From assembly GCA_036504595.1 (NCBI GenBank), contig DASXUX010000031.1, forward strand, positions 124,001 to 188,000: a stretch of 64,000 nt of DNA, given 5' to 3'. This DNA comes from DASXUX01 sp036504595 (lineage in GTDB: Bacteria > Planctomycetota > SZUA-567 > H5-PLA8). Every line of letters starts with the position of its first letter. The stretch's first letter is position 1. The position numbers were made by a program, and so were the translations under genes. Of the stretch, positions 49,781-58,426 are shown one piece after another. The notes beneath the pieces are model-generated. The model saw only the letters and a program-made list of their open reading frames with translations, searched no databases and had not been told where the DNA came from.

Positions 49781-50674
49781 ATGAGCAATCTGCACCGACC
49801 GGTCCGTGAGTTTCCGCCGTGGCTGAAGAAGCCCTGGCCCGCTCGTTTCGATCCAAAGACCGGCAATCTGCTGGACGGACTGCAACTCAACACGGTCTGC
49901 CGGTCGGCTGAATGTCCTAACTTGGGTGAATGCTTCGCGCGCGGGACGGCCACGTTTCTGATTCTGGGCACGCGCTGCACGCGCAACTGCGGTTTTTGTG
50001 CGGTCGTCACGGGGCGCGGTGAGCCGATCGAGAATCTGCAAAGCGAGCCGGAGCGCATCGCTCAAGCGACGAAGCAACTTGGTTTGAAGCATGTCGTGAT
50101 CACGAGCGTCACGCGCGACGATTTGCCTGACGAAGGCGCTGGCCACTTCGCGCGAACGATTCGTGCGGTGCGGGAGCTTTGCGGGCCGGAGGTGGTGATC
50201 GAAGTGCTTGTTCCCGATTTTCACGCGCGCGAGGAATGCATCGGCGCAGTGTTGGATGCGAGGCCGCAAGTCTTCAATCACAATCTGGAAACGGTCGAGC
50301 GCCTACAGCCGACCGTGCGGCCGCAAGCGGACTATCGCCGTTCACTGAACGTGCTGGGAATCGCGCGGCGCCTCCAGCCGGAACTGGTGGTCAAGAGCGG
50401 TCTGATGGTGGGGCTGGGCGAGAAAGCCGACGAAGTCCGCGCCGCGATTGCCGATCTGCGTGAGGCCGGCTGCGGCATCCTGACCGTTGGCCAGTACCTG
50501 CAGCCGTCGAAGTCGCAGCTTCCCGTCGTCGAGTACGTCCCGCCGGACGTTTTCAAAGACTATGCGAATTACGCGCTCAGCCTCGATTTCGCCTCGGCGG
50601 CCTGCGGGCCGTTTGTGCGGTCGAGCTACCATGCGGAACAGGTCTTTAAGAACGCGTCAGCATCGCAGCCGTAA
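49781..50674 (+). CDS. lipA: Lipoyl synthase
   Basis: A 297-residue radical SAM enzyme that inserts two sulfurs into octanoyl groups on lipoyl domains. The radical SAM cluster is held by Cys66, Cys70 and Cys73 (CTRNCGFC). The auxiliary cluster uses CRSAECPNLGEC near residues 40-51, and the conserved end FVRSSYHAEQVF with RSSY is present. Start codon is abutted by a stuttering repeat instead of a ribosome site. No lipB is visible nearby. It converges with the gene at 50678 leaving 3 bases between stops. Confidence 0.96.
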   Translation: MSNLHRPVREFPPWLKKPWPARFDPKTGNLLDGLQLNTVCRSAECPNLGECFARGTATFLILGTRCTRNCGFCAVVTGRGEPIENLQSEPERIAQATKQLGLKHVVITSVTRDDLPDEGAGHFARTIRAVRELCGPEVVIEVLVPDFHAREECIGAVLDARPQVFNHNLETVERLQPTVRPQADYRRSLNVLGIARRLQPELVVKSGLMVGLGEKADEVRAAIADLREAGCGILTVGQYLQPSKSQLPVVEYVPPDVFKDYANYALSLDFASAACGPFVRSSYHAEQVFKNASASQP

Positions 50675-50677
50675 GAG

Positions 50678-53170
50678 CTACTTTTTCGCGCCCACAGCCT
50701 GCTCCAGTGCCAGCACTCCATCAATCCCTTCCGGCGCGACCTTGGGTTCGCCTACAGCCTTTCCGCTCGCGTCGCACGCGGCGAGTTTGTGCTGCAGCGC
50801 GTACAGAATCCACGTCGTGCCGCGCCCGTCGCAGCGCACCATCGCGGGCAGCGGCGAGCCGGGCGGCAGCTTCGCATCAGGCACTGCGGGCGCGGGCGAG
50901 CCGGCCACGTCGAAGAGCTTTTTGCCTTTGAATTCGTGGCAGCTTACGTGGCCAGCGACATCGGCGGCCCACAAGCGGTTTTGTTCGTCCACACTTATCG
51001 AACCGGTCGGGACTTTGATTTCGCCCACGCGCCGAGCGTCGCTGAGGCGAACCAGCATCACGCCCTCGCGGACTTGAGCGCCATGGTAGCTCGACACGTT
51101 GCGGTACGGCGCCAGAATCACCGGCGTGCCGTTGGCCTCGGCCAGCACCAGGTCCATCGGCGTGTCGAGCATGCTAACCGTCCCCAGCAGCGCGCCGTCG
51201 GGCGAGAACTTCTTCAGCGCGCCCTTGTCTGCGACCACGCTCTCTTCGTAGGGCGAGCCATCCTGATTGGTTTTGAAAACGCTCGTGTCTCCCCACGCGT
51301 TTGTCGCGACCCAGATGTTGCCGTCGCCGTCCACGAGCACCGCGCGCGCGCCCGTTCCGAGCGTCTCGTCGATTTCGGTTGGCTTTTCAGAGAATCGACC
51401 GAAGCGTTTGCCGATGGTGGGGCCGGCGTCCCTGCCGGCCGGCGCGCTAATCCGCATTACCTCCGTTCGCTTCTGCTGCGGATTGACGACCAGCGCCACC
51501 AGACCCTTGCCGTCTTTGTCTGGAGTCACATCGCGGACGAGGGCGCGCTGTTCCTTCAGGGCATCCAAGATCTTCGCGGGTTCGTTCGGCCACACAGCCG
51601 CGGTGCCGGCCGCCAGCTTCTGCAGGCGCATGTCCTCGCGTTCTTGCCACAAGCCGAGCACGGGGATTCTTCCGCGCTGAACGATGACGCTGACGTTTGC
51701 TCCTGCCTCCTGTCCGTTTCCCGGCCAGATTCGCGGATCGTCCATCGTCAGCGCCATATTCACGCCGTCGCGCCACAGATCGTTGACCAAGCGCGCTTCA
51801 TGCTCCTTCTTCTGCGCCTTTCGGGTGGTCTCGTCCAGCTTGTCGCGCAATTCCTTGGTCGCGCGAGCCATCTTGGCTTGCTCAACCTGCGTCACGGTCA
51901 TGAGCGTCAGCGTACCGGAGCCGAGCGGCTTTCCGTCCTTCAGCTTGGCGGCCCAAGCGTACTTTCCGAGCGCCGCGTCGGCCGGCAAGGGGACTTCGGC
52001 CGCGAGATCGGTGAACTTGAACTGCTGGACTTCGCCGGCGGCTTCTTTCGAGAGGATCACTTTGCCCTGAGGATCTTTCACTTCGAAATTTACCGCAACC
52101 TGAGCGCTGTCTTTTACGGTCGTGGCCTGGGCTTTCAGGACGATGTTCGATCCGGGAATGGCTTCTTCAGGAACGCTGGGCGCTCGGTACGCGAGAACTT
52201 CACCAGTGAACGGAACGTCCTTGGCATCGTAGGCCAGCGTGAATCCGCAGCTCACACTATCGCCCGGCTTCAGGTCCACGGGTTTGCTGTGAGGTTCATA
52301 GGTGTAGTGCCATTCGGAATCGCCGCCGACCCAGAACTGCATGAAGTCATACTGCGCCGGATCGTAATAGATGAACGCGGGGCCGACGGAAGTCAGCAGC
52401 GCGCCCCAGCCGGCAGCCTCATAGCGCGGCTTGTCGGCTTTCACGCCTGGTGTGAAGCGGCTGAAGGGATGATTGACGGGTGCGCCTCCCGATCCGGCCG
52501 ACGCGCCCATTTCATCCTGGCCGCGCTTCATGTCGAAGACTTCAATGCCGTTTTTCGTCGTCAGAAACCAATGCAGCGGATCGCGCGGCACCTGCCCGTA
52601 TACGGCATGAACCATGTAGCGGAAACTCGGCGCAACCGAATCCCCCGTGTTGGTGATCTTGACGTCCACGCGAAGGCGCGTTGAATTTGGTTCGATGGAA
52701 ACGGTGCGTTCAATCGCCAGATCCAGCGGCCCGGTTACGTTGACGCCCAGGCTTCGCAGCAGAGCCACCGCGACCTTGCCGCCGCCTTTTACTGTCACCG
52801 ACGCCTTCTCCGGTCCTTTGTCGCCGATCATGTGAGTAAACGGTTTGCCTTCCCAGCGCCCGCCGTAGTGATAGGGGCAATCGTCGAGCCACTCGAAGGG
52901 CGTCGTGTTCTTGTTTTTCTCTTTGTACCGGAAGATCTTCCCGGCCATGTCTGGAGCGATTTCAACGACAATGCGGTCATTCTCCAGCGTGACAATCGGC
53001 CGCTCGGCGCCCTCGAAATTGCGACGGGACTCAGTGACCTTGCATTCAGCGTGCGCTAGAGATGCGAGGGAGAAGAGCGCGGCGAATTCAACGCAGAGAC
53101 GCAGAGAGTGCAGAGAGCGCGGAGAAGGAGCAGAGTTGAAGCTGCGAGGTTCTGGTTGGATTGTATTCAT
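50678..53170 (-). CDS. Exported mutarotase-like and beta-propeller protein
   Basis: An 830-residue protein. A signal peptide ends near residue 41; its core (SPRSLHSLRLCVEFAALFSL) is encoded by a stuttering repeat. Residues ~45-320 resemble galactose-mutarotase-like domains of glycan enzymes (ENDRIVVEIAPDMAGKIFRY, APSFRYMVHAVYG). A beta-sandwich and long charged helix (~420-470) and a C-terminal six-bladed NHL-like propeller follow. Residues APAGRDAGPT near 575 come from a GCCGGCGTCCCTGCCGGC palindrome. The start overlaps the stop of the GH2-like gene (ATGA) with GGAGG 6 bases before. It belongs to the operon starting at 59571 and probably binds or isomerises released sugars. Confidence 0.65.
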   Translation of the reverse strand: MNTIQPEPRSFNSAPSPRSLHSLRLCVEFAALFSLASLAHAECKVTESRRNFEGAERPIVTLENDRIVVEIAPDMAGKIFRYKEKNKNTTPFEWLDDCPYHYGGRWEGKPFTHMIGDKGPEKASVTVKGGGKVAVALLRSLGVNVTGPLDLAIERTVSIEPNSTRLRVDVKITNTGDSVAPSFRYMVHAVYGQVPRDPLHWFLTTKNGIEVFDMKRGQDEMGASAGSGGAPVNHPFSRFTPGVKADKPRYEAAGWGALLTSVGPAFIYYDPAQYDFMQFWVGGDSEWHYTYEPHSKPVDLKPGDSVSCGFTLAYDAKDVPFTGEVLAYRAPSVPEEAIPGSNIVLKAQATTVKDSAQVAVNFEVKDPQGKVILSKEAAGEVQQFKFTDLAAEVPLPADAALGKYAWAAKLKDGKPLGSGTLTLMTVTQVEQAKMARATKELRDKLDETTRKAQKKEHEARLVNDLWRDGVNMALTMDDPRIWPGNGQEAGANVSVIVQRGRIPVLGLWQEREDMRLQKLAAGTAAVWPNEPAKILDALKEQRALVRDVTPDKDGKGLVALVVNPQQKRTEVMRISAPAGRDAGPTIGKRFGRFSEKPTEIDETLGTGARAVLVDGDGNIWVATNAWGDTSVFKTNQDGSPYEESVVADKGALKKFSPDGALLGTVSMLDTPMDLVLAEANGTPVILAPYRNVSSYHGAQVREGVMLVRLSDARRVGEIKVPTGSISVDEQNRLWAADVAGHVSCHEFKGKKLFDVAGSPAPAVPDAKLPPGSPLPAMVRCDGRGTTWILYALQHKLAACDASGKAVGEPKVAPEGIDGVLALEQAVGAKK
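51421..51446. repeat. GGCCGGCGTCCCTGCCGGCC palindrome in frame
   Basis: Encodes PAGRDAG in the mutarotase-like protein. The same unit is in frame at 54551-54595 and, reversed, at 61768-61810. Confidence 0.8.
53089..53128. repeat. Stuttering repeat forming a signal-peptide core
   Basis: CGCAGAGACGCAGAGAGTGC then AGAGAGCGCGGAGAAGG. It encodes SPRSLHSLRLCVE of the mutarotase-like protein on the minus strand. Confidence 0.85.
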
Positions 53171-55548
53171 TTCTTGCCTCCTTCCTTCGTGGTCTCAGCG
53201 ACGACGACCGGGGTGAGCAAGATCATGCTCGGCAGGCCGCCATGCGTTTGATATTCCGCGCGGAGAACGACGGGCGAGCGTAAAGGAGGCGAGTGTTCCG
53301 GAGGCAAGATGATGGTCGCGGCATCGCCGGCGCTCAAATCAGGCACGCTGAATCGCGCCAATTCCTTTACGCTCAGCGACACCTTTCGCAGCGTAAAGGG
53401 CATCTGGTTCCCAACCGTCACGCGCACGCGGCCGTCAGTCTGGCGTTTCGCGGTCGCGACGAGATCCTGGTACAGCGCGCGGTCGCGCCGGCGCATGATG
53501 TCCCAGGGGTAGTTCTGTTCTTGCTCCGGCGGCGGGATCATCGGTGCGGGTTGGTTGAGCGCGTTGCCGCTGTAATCGAAAAGTAGCGACCCGCAGACTC
53601 CTTTATCGAGCCACTCCTTCCACAGATTCTTTCCGAGCAGCGCCATGTCGTTCCAGTTCACTTCGGTGCTCATGATGGGATGTTCGGTGATCGCCGCCGT
53701 AACGGAATTGAGCGCCTCCTTGCTGAGCAGGTACTGGCAGCCGACGATGTCCACGCCGGCCACGCGGCCATCTTTGGCTTCAGCTTCCCACTCGCCGCTG
53801 CCTTTGGTCGCGGTCATCGGGCGGTGGTACGGATCAAGCTTGTGGAACGCTTCCTGGATCGCGAGGCGCGCCTCTTCCGGTTCGCCAAAGAGTTCGTTCG
53901 TCGCCTCCCAGAGGATGAGGCCCGGGCACGCGTAGAGCTGCCGCACGTGAAACTTCACGGCTTTACTGATGTTCGATGTGTCCTGCGGATTCCAGAACGC
54001 GCAGCGTTCACATGAGGCCAGCAGAGCGCCGCCCGCGCTGGTGAGCAGGCCATCGGCCAGGCGTGAGTTGATGTTTTCCGCGGCGCTGACCATCCCCGGG
54101 AACTGTTTGGATGGATCGCTGCGGTGCGAACGGAACGCGTTCCCGCCTTTCAGCCGCAGTTGCAGGCGCGAATTTGGATCTTCGCCCCAGCTTCCCTGGC
54201 CTTTGACGAAAAAGCGCTCGTTGTTCAAGAAGAGGTCGCGGCGGTTGCGAATTTCGACCGTCACCGTGTGGAAGTCGCAGCTTTCGGCATCAAGAACCTT
54301 GCTGCCGTCCATCGCCATGAACGTCGCGCGACAGGTATCGAAGCGCGGCGTTTCGTCGCGGGTGATTTCGACGGTGCTCTCACCTTTCGCCAGCACGAGC
54401 GGGTGCACTTCCTCCGCGTATTCGGGACAAGGCGCCGTGTACGCAGTTTTTCCCGCGTAGCGCCCATAGGCCGCGCGCAGATTGCCTTTGAAGTCCGAGC
54501 CGGTGTCGTTGCCCATCACGAGGTGGAATTTGAAGCGGCGGTAGGACATGGTGGAGCCGGCGTCCCTGCCGGCCGGCACGGAGGCCGGCGCTACCATTTC
54601 CGTATCAAAGGAAACGTTCTTGATGTAGATGCCGGGGGTCGCGGCCAGGTACATTTCGCCCAGGATTCCATACGGCGGCTTCTGCGCGAACAGGCCGCTG
54701 GTGCCGCGAATCTTCAGCTCGATTTCCCCCTTGCCGTCGAGGGCTTTCGGCAACGCGAGCGTCACCGGGTCTTGCACGCCGAGGTCCATCAGCATCAGGC
54801 GCTTCTGCGCGTTCTCGGGGCCTTTGTACGGGCTGTGGAATTCGACCCAGTGCGTGAGCACAGCCATGTCTTCGACCGGATAGGTTTCGCCGAGAGACTG
54901 CCCGTTCACCTGGACGACGGCGCTGTCGGAAATTCCAGAGAGATGAATGAGCCGCGGCTTCAAGTCGCCGAGATCCTTCCAACTCGCTTCGCGCTTGAGC
55001 GTGACCCAGCCGCGGAAGCCGGCATCGAACGGCAGCGGTCCGGGCTGCACGATGGTGGCGGGTGGGGTGGGGGGAACCCAGTTCTTGGGGCGTTCTCTGA
55101 CGTCGCCGAGCAGCGGATCGATCTTCACGACGGACCAGTCACCGGCGAGATCGACGCGCCGCCGGACGCCGACGTTGATCACAGGACCCCAGGCCATTTC
55201 CAGGCAGGGTCCGTTCTTTCCTTCGAGCAACTCCGCGAGCACGCGCAGCCGGCCGGTCAGCATTCCTTTTGTTGTGAGTTCGAACGGAAACGTCGCATCG
55301 GCGAGGGGCTGGTTCGCGATCTCCTCTGTCACAGTGCCGCCCTTCGCCCCGGGTTCGGACGGCACATCGGTCTCGCGGGTGAGCGTGATGCGCACGCTGG
55401 CGTCCTTTGGCAGAGGCGACGTCGCAAGCGTCGCGACACCTTTGGTCTTTTCGCCAGCGACCAGGTAGGTGCTGTCGATGCGGATATCAGCGGCGGAGAC
55501 CGCGCTCGCGCAGACGGCCAGCAGCGCAGTTGACAGCAGATTACGCAT
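53167..55548 (-). CDS. Secreted GH2-like glycoside hydrolase
   Basis: A 793-residue protein with signal peptide MRNLLSTALLAVCASAVSAA. Jelly-roll and Ig domains (HLSGISDSAVVQVNGQSLGE) lead to a TIM barrel. The acid/base Glu is in ILWEATNELFGEPEEAR and the nucleophile Glu in MSTEVNWNDMALLGKN, as in clan GH-A family 2 relatives such as beta-galactosidases and beta-mannosidases. A C-terminal beta-sandwich follows. VAPASVPAGRDAGST near residue 335 is encoded by a palindromic repeat. AGGGGGA precedes the ATG at 55548. It is the third gene of the operon and overlaps the next by 4 bases. Exact substrate is unknown. Confidence 0.75.
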   Translation of the reverse strand: MRNLLSTALLAVCASAVSAADIRIDSTYLVAGEKTKGVATLATSPLPKDASVRITLTRETDVPSEPGAKGGTVTEEIANQPLADATFPFELTTKGMLTGRLRVLAELLEGKNGPCLEMAWGPVINVGVRRRVDLAGDWSVVKIDPLLGDVRERPKNWVPPTPPATIVQPGPLPFDAGFRGWVTLKREASWKDLGDLKPRLIHLSGISDSAVVQVNGQSLGETYPVEDMAVLTHWVEFHSPYKGPENAQKRLMLMDLGVQDPVTLALPKALDGKGEIELKIRGTSGLFAQKPPYGILGEMYLAATPGIYIKNVSFDTEMVAPASVPAGRDAGSTMSYRRFKFHLVMGNDTGSDFKGNLRAAYGRYAGKTAYTAPCPEYAEEVHPLVLAKGESTVEITRDETPRFDTCRATFMAMDGSKVLDAESCDFHTVTVEIRNRRDLFLNNERFFVKGQGSWGEDPNSRLQLRLKGGNAFRSHRSDPSKQFPGMVSAAENINSRLADGLLTSAGGALLASCERCAFWNPQDTSNISKAVKFHVRQLYACPGLILWEATNELFGEPEEARLAIQEAFHKLDPYHRPMTATKGSGEWEAEAKDGRVAGVDIVGCQYLLSKEALNSVTAAITEHPIMSTEVNWNDMALLGKNLWKEWLDKGVCGSLLFDYSGNALNQPAPMIPPPEQEQNYPWDIMRRRDRALYQDLVATAKRQTDGRVRVTVGNQMPFTLRKVSLSVKELARFSVPDLSAGDAATIILPPEHSPPLRSPVVLRAEYQTHGGLPSMILLTPVVVAETTKEGGKK
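54551..54595. repeat. GCCGGCGTCCCTGCCGGC palindrome in frame
   Basis: GGAGCCGGCGTCCCTGCCGG then CCGGCACGGAGGCCGGCGCT. It encodes ~15 residues of the GH2-like protein and extends the unit seen at 51421-51446. Confidence 0.82.
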
Positions 55549-55563
55549 TGAAATCCCCCTCCG

Positions 55564-55650
55564 ATGTGACGTGTGACGCGTGACGGGTGACGAGTGGAGC
55601 GGCTTGTGACAATCCATATCACCCGCCACTCGCCACTCGTCACACGTCAC
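55564..55650. repeat. Opposed gtgacgcgtgacg stuttering repeats (copy 4)
   Basis: Left arm GTGACGTGTGACGCGTGACG and more; right arm CACCCGCCACTCGCCACTCG then TCACACGTCAC. The arms are inverted copies around ~20 bases and form a long imperfect hairpin between two operon genes. Confidence 0.85.
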
Positions 55651-55651
55651 G

Positions 55652-58426
55652 CTACTTTTGAGCGTAGACTTCGACCTCGCTCACGCGCGGCTTCATGTCG
55701 GTGTAGTTCCGCTTGTCTTCAACAAAGAAACCATTGTTCAGATCAGTGATGCTGATCTTGATACGGTCGGTCTGCACTGGCGCGAAGGTAAGGTGGAAGA
55801 CCCATGCTTCTTCCGAGCCCGACACTTCACCCACCGCTTTCCAGTCGTTCTTTGCGTCATCGAAGGCGAGCACTTTGAAGTCGCGCAGGCCGGGCATGCC
55901 GCAGACGCTGCTGCAACTGTACACGTGCACGCGGTTGACGGGTTGCTTGGCCCGCAAAGCGATCTCCAGCCACGCTTCCTTCTCGTCTTTCAAACTCTTC
56001 TTCGATTGCCAGATCCGGTCTTCGAAGCTGCCGGTGTTCTCGGTGGTCCAGACACCGTCGATGATCTTCTGCGCGCATCCGGGTTTTTCTTCGGACGACG
56101 CGGTCACCTTCACGCCGTTTTCACGCGCGAGATTCGGACCTAGATTCTCCTTCGCTGGATCAAAGGTCGCGCCTTTGTCCACGCGCACGAAAAGTGGATA
56201 GCCAGAGAGCGGCAACGTGATCTTTCCGGGCGCGGAGAACTGATCGAGCGTGTTGCCCATCATGTCAAAAACCTTCAGCTTCTTTCCGCCGATCGTCACA
56301 TCCAGCGTGGTCTTGCAGTCGTTGCTCCAGACCTGCCAGACGTCTTCGTCCTTGCCGCTGTAGAGGAACGCGTGCTTGTCCTTCCCGGAATCCTTCGGGC
56401 CGACGTACTTCGTTTCTGCGAGCTGTTCGCTTTGCACCCGGGCCGCCACGCCGCCGGGCAGCAGCGAACCATCCTGCTCGACCAAATACATTTTGTGGTA
56501 GCCGACGAAGCACGTGTAGTAGAGGAAGAAGTGGTTTTTGGGGATCCCGACGGACTCAGCCAACGGATACTGCCGGACGATGTGCTTGGCGTGATGGTTT
56601 TTGCCGAGGCGGCCGAGCGACCAGTCGTAGCCGGACTCGGTGCTCCACATTTCTTTGGCGCCATCGCCGTTGGCCGTCATGGCCGCGCGGACTTTCTGCC
56701 ACGTGTCGGTCATGCCGTGTTCTTCCCAGCCGCGATGATGCCCTGTGTAGGGATGCATGTCGATGATGTCCATCTTTCCGCCGGCCTTGTAGACGGCTTC
56801 GAGCCAACCGGGATTCAAGCCGCACGTATCCGGGCCCATGATCTTCGCTTCCGGATCGGCTTTCTTGGCGGCGCGGTAGAGCGGCGCCAGGTACTTGCTC
56901 ACATAATCCTGCGGAGACATGAACAAGTTCGGCTCGTTGACGAGCATCCAATACTTGTTGCGATCTTTGTAGCGATTGACGACCTGATATAGCGCCTGCT
57001 CGAAGCGCTCGGGCTCCTTCATCAGCCATTTCGGCCAGGGATCCATCAGCCAGAAGACGGTGCAGCCGTATTTCTTCTGCGCTTCCAGTGAGGCGGCGAA
57101 GGCCTTGTCCAAGTCGTCCCACTTCGCGACGGCCGGCTTGAACGCCGGCTTCTCGGTTTCCTTCTTATCATCCAGTGCGAGTTCCTTGGTGGCCTGATCG
57201 CCGGCCTTCAGATCTGCACTCGGAGTAGATGGACGATCGGTATTCGCGGACTGCGAGAAGACCTGGTCCAGGTTCATGCTTTCGCGATGACAGGTGAGGC
57301 CCAGAAGCGCGTTGTATTCATACGTGCCGGCTTTCTCGGGCAGCGGCGGCGTTAAGAGCCCTTGCGCTGGGGTGAGCACCGACAAGGCCGTTACCATCGT
57401 GTTGGGAATCAGCGTGCTCTGCTTGTCTTTCAGCGTGAAACTCAGTTCGAACCAGCCTTTTCTCTTCGGCTGGAATTTGACCGGGATGCTCGCGCCGCCT
57501 TTCGACTTGGGATCTTCATCTTTCGGGAACGTGACGGGCACTTCCGCCGAATCGACGCGCTGCCCCCACATGTCGCGCGTGCTGCACTCGACGATCAGTC
57601 CCTCAATGCCGAGCACTTTCTGGTAGTGCGCCTTCTTGAACTCCAGCGTGAAGGCCGCTTGTTCGCCGGTTGTGTAGATGCTGCCGCGGCGTTCGGGTTT
57701 GATGATGAACGGCGGCGCGGACAGTTTCTTCGTGCCGGGAGCGCCTTTTTTGAAAAGGAATGTGTACGTGTACTCGCCGTTTACCTCCAGGCATTTTCGG
57801 CCCCAGGTGTAATTTGCGATGCTGCCGTTTTCGTCGGCGTTGATGTGGTTGCCCGGTCCTTTTTGCGTGACGCTCATCACGCTGCCATCGGAAAACAGGT
57901 ACTCGACGTCATCGTACGCGGTGCGCCCCTGCAAAAATGGCAGAGCGAGATCCTTGAAACCGCGCCCGGTCGATGTCGCCGTCTGCGCCTGAGCCGAGAG
58001 CGTGTAATACAGGCCGAAATCCCAGTTCTTCTTTTGGTTCTTGATCCAGATATTGAAACCGTTTGCTTCGAACGTGTACTTCGCGACCGGCCGGCTCGGG
58101 AAATTGAGCTGCATCGTTTGCGCGTCGAGCAGCTTCACGAAATCAGGTTTCTCATGCTGCCCGCCCATGCCGAGGAGAATTCCACCATCGAGCAGTTCGG
58201 TTTGCCCAAGCAGCAGGGACTGGAGGCGCCCATCCGCGTTCAGTTTCACTTTATAGAGCGGTGTTGTAACGGAGTAGCCTTTCGTTCCTTCGCCGATCTC
58301 CTCGATCGGTTCAATCTTCACCGGCGTTTCGCCTGCCGTGACCGCGCAGGCCACGAGAACGACGAGTTGAACGCAGAGACGCAGAGAGCGCGGAGAATTT
58401 GCTGTGTTGACGCCGTGAGATTTCAT
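55652..58426 (-). CDS. Secreted clan GH-A-like glycoside hydrolase with C-terminal binding domain
   Basis: A 924-residue protein. The signal peptide core NSPRSLRLCVQLVVLVACAV is partly encoded by a stuttering repeat. An N-terminal beta-domain and Ig-like region lead to a TIM barrel at ~430-690. The acid/base Glu is in YWMLVNEPNLFM and the nucleophile in KEMWSTESGYDWSLG, with DIIDMHPYTGHHRGWEE between, an arrangement like GH39 or GH5 xylan and glucan enzymes. The last ~160 residues are a galactose-binding-type jelly roll (ASSEEKPGCAQKIIDGVWTT). GAGGAGGAG precedes the ATG. It overlaps the regulator stop by 4 bases, so it is directly coupled to it. Confidence 0.72.
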   Translation of the reverse strand: MKSHGVNTANSPRSLRLCVQLVVLVACAVTAGETPVKIEPIEEIGEGTKGYSVTTPLYKVKLNADGRLQSLLLGQTELLDGGILLGMGGQHEKPDFVKLLDAQTMQLNFPSRPVAKYTFEANGFNIWIKNQKKNWDFGLYYTLSAQAQTATSTGRGFKDLALPFLQGRTAYDDVEYLFSDGSVMSVTQKGPGNHINADENGSIANYTWGRKCLEVNGEYTYTFLFKKGAPGTKKLSAPPFIIKPERRGSIYTTGEQAAFTLEFKKAHYQKVLGIEGLIVECSTRDMWGQRVDSAEVPVTFPKDEDPKSKGGASIPVKFQPKRKGWFELSFTLKDKQSTLIPNTMVTALSVLTPAQGLLTPPLPEKAGTYEYNALLGLTCHRESMNLDQVFSQSANTDRPSTPSADLKAGDQATKELALDDKKETEKPAFKPAVAKWDDLDKAFAASLEAQKKYGCTVFWLMDPWPKWLMKEPERFEQALYQVVNRYKDRNKYWMLVNEPNLFMSPQDYVSKYLAPLYRAAKKADPEAKIMGPDTCGLNPGWLEAVYKAGGKMDIIDMHPYTGHHRGWEEHGMTDTWQKVRAAMTANGDGAKEMWSTESGYDWSLGRLGKNHHAKHIVRQYPLAESVGIPKNHFFLYYTCFVGYHKMYLVEQDGSLLPGGVAARVQSEQLAETKYVGPKDSGKDKHAFLYSGKDEDVWQVWSNDCKTTLDVTIGGKKLKVFDMMGNTLDQFSAPGKITLPLSGYPLFVRVDKGATFDPAKENLGPNLARENGVKVTASSEEKPGCAQKIIDGVWTTENTGSFEDRIWQSKKSLKDEKEAWLEIALRAKQPVNRVHVYSCSSVCGMPGLRDFKVLAFDDAKNDWKAVGEVSGSEEAWVFHLTFAPVQTDRIKISITDLNNGFFVEDKRNYTDMKPRVSEVEVYAQK
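58370..58397. repeat. Stuttering repeat in a second signal peptide
   Basis: AACGCAGAGACGCAGAGAGC then GCGGAGAA, encoding NSPRSLRLCV of the glycoside hydrolase signal. Same family as 53089-53128. Confidence 0.85.

Noticed and set aside
50789..55533. Long plus-strand frames opposite the secreted glycan proteins
   Set aside because: No start signals and arginine/valine-rich shadow composition; the minus-strand genes show catalytic motifs and overlapping starts.
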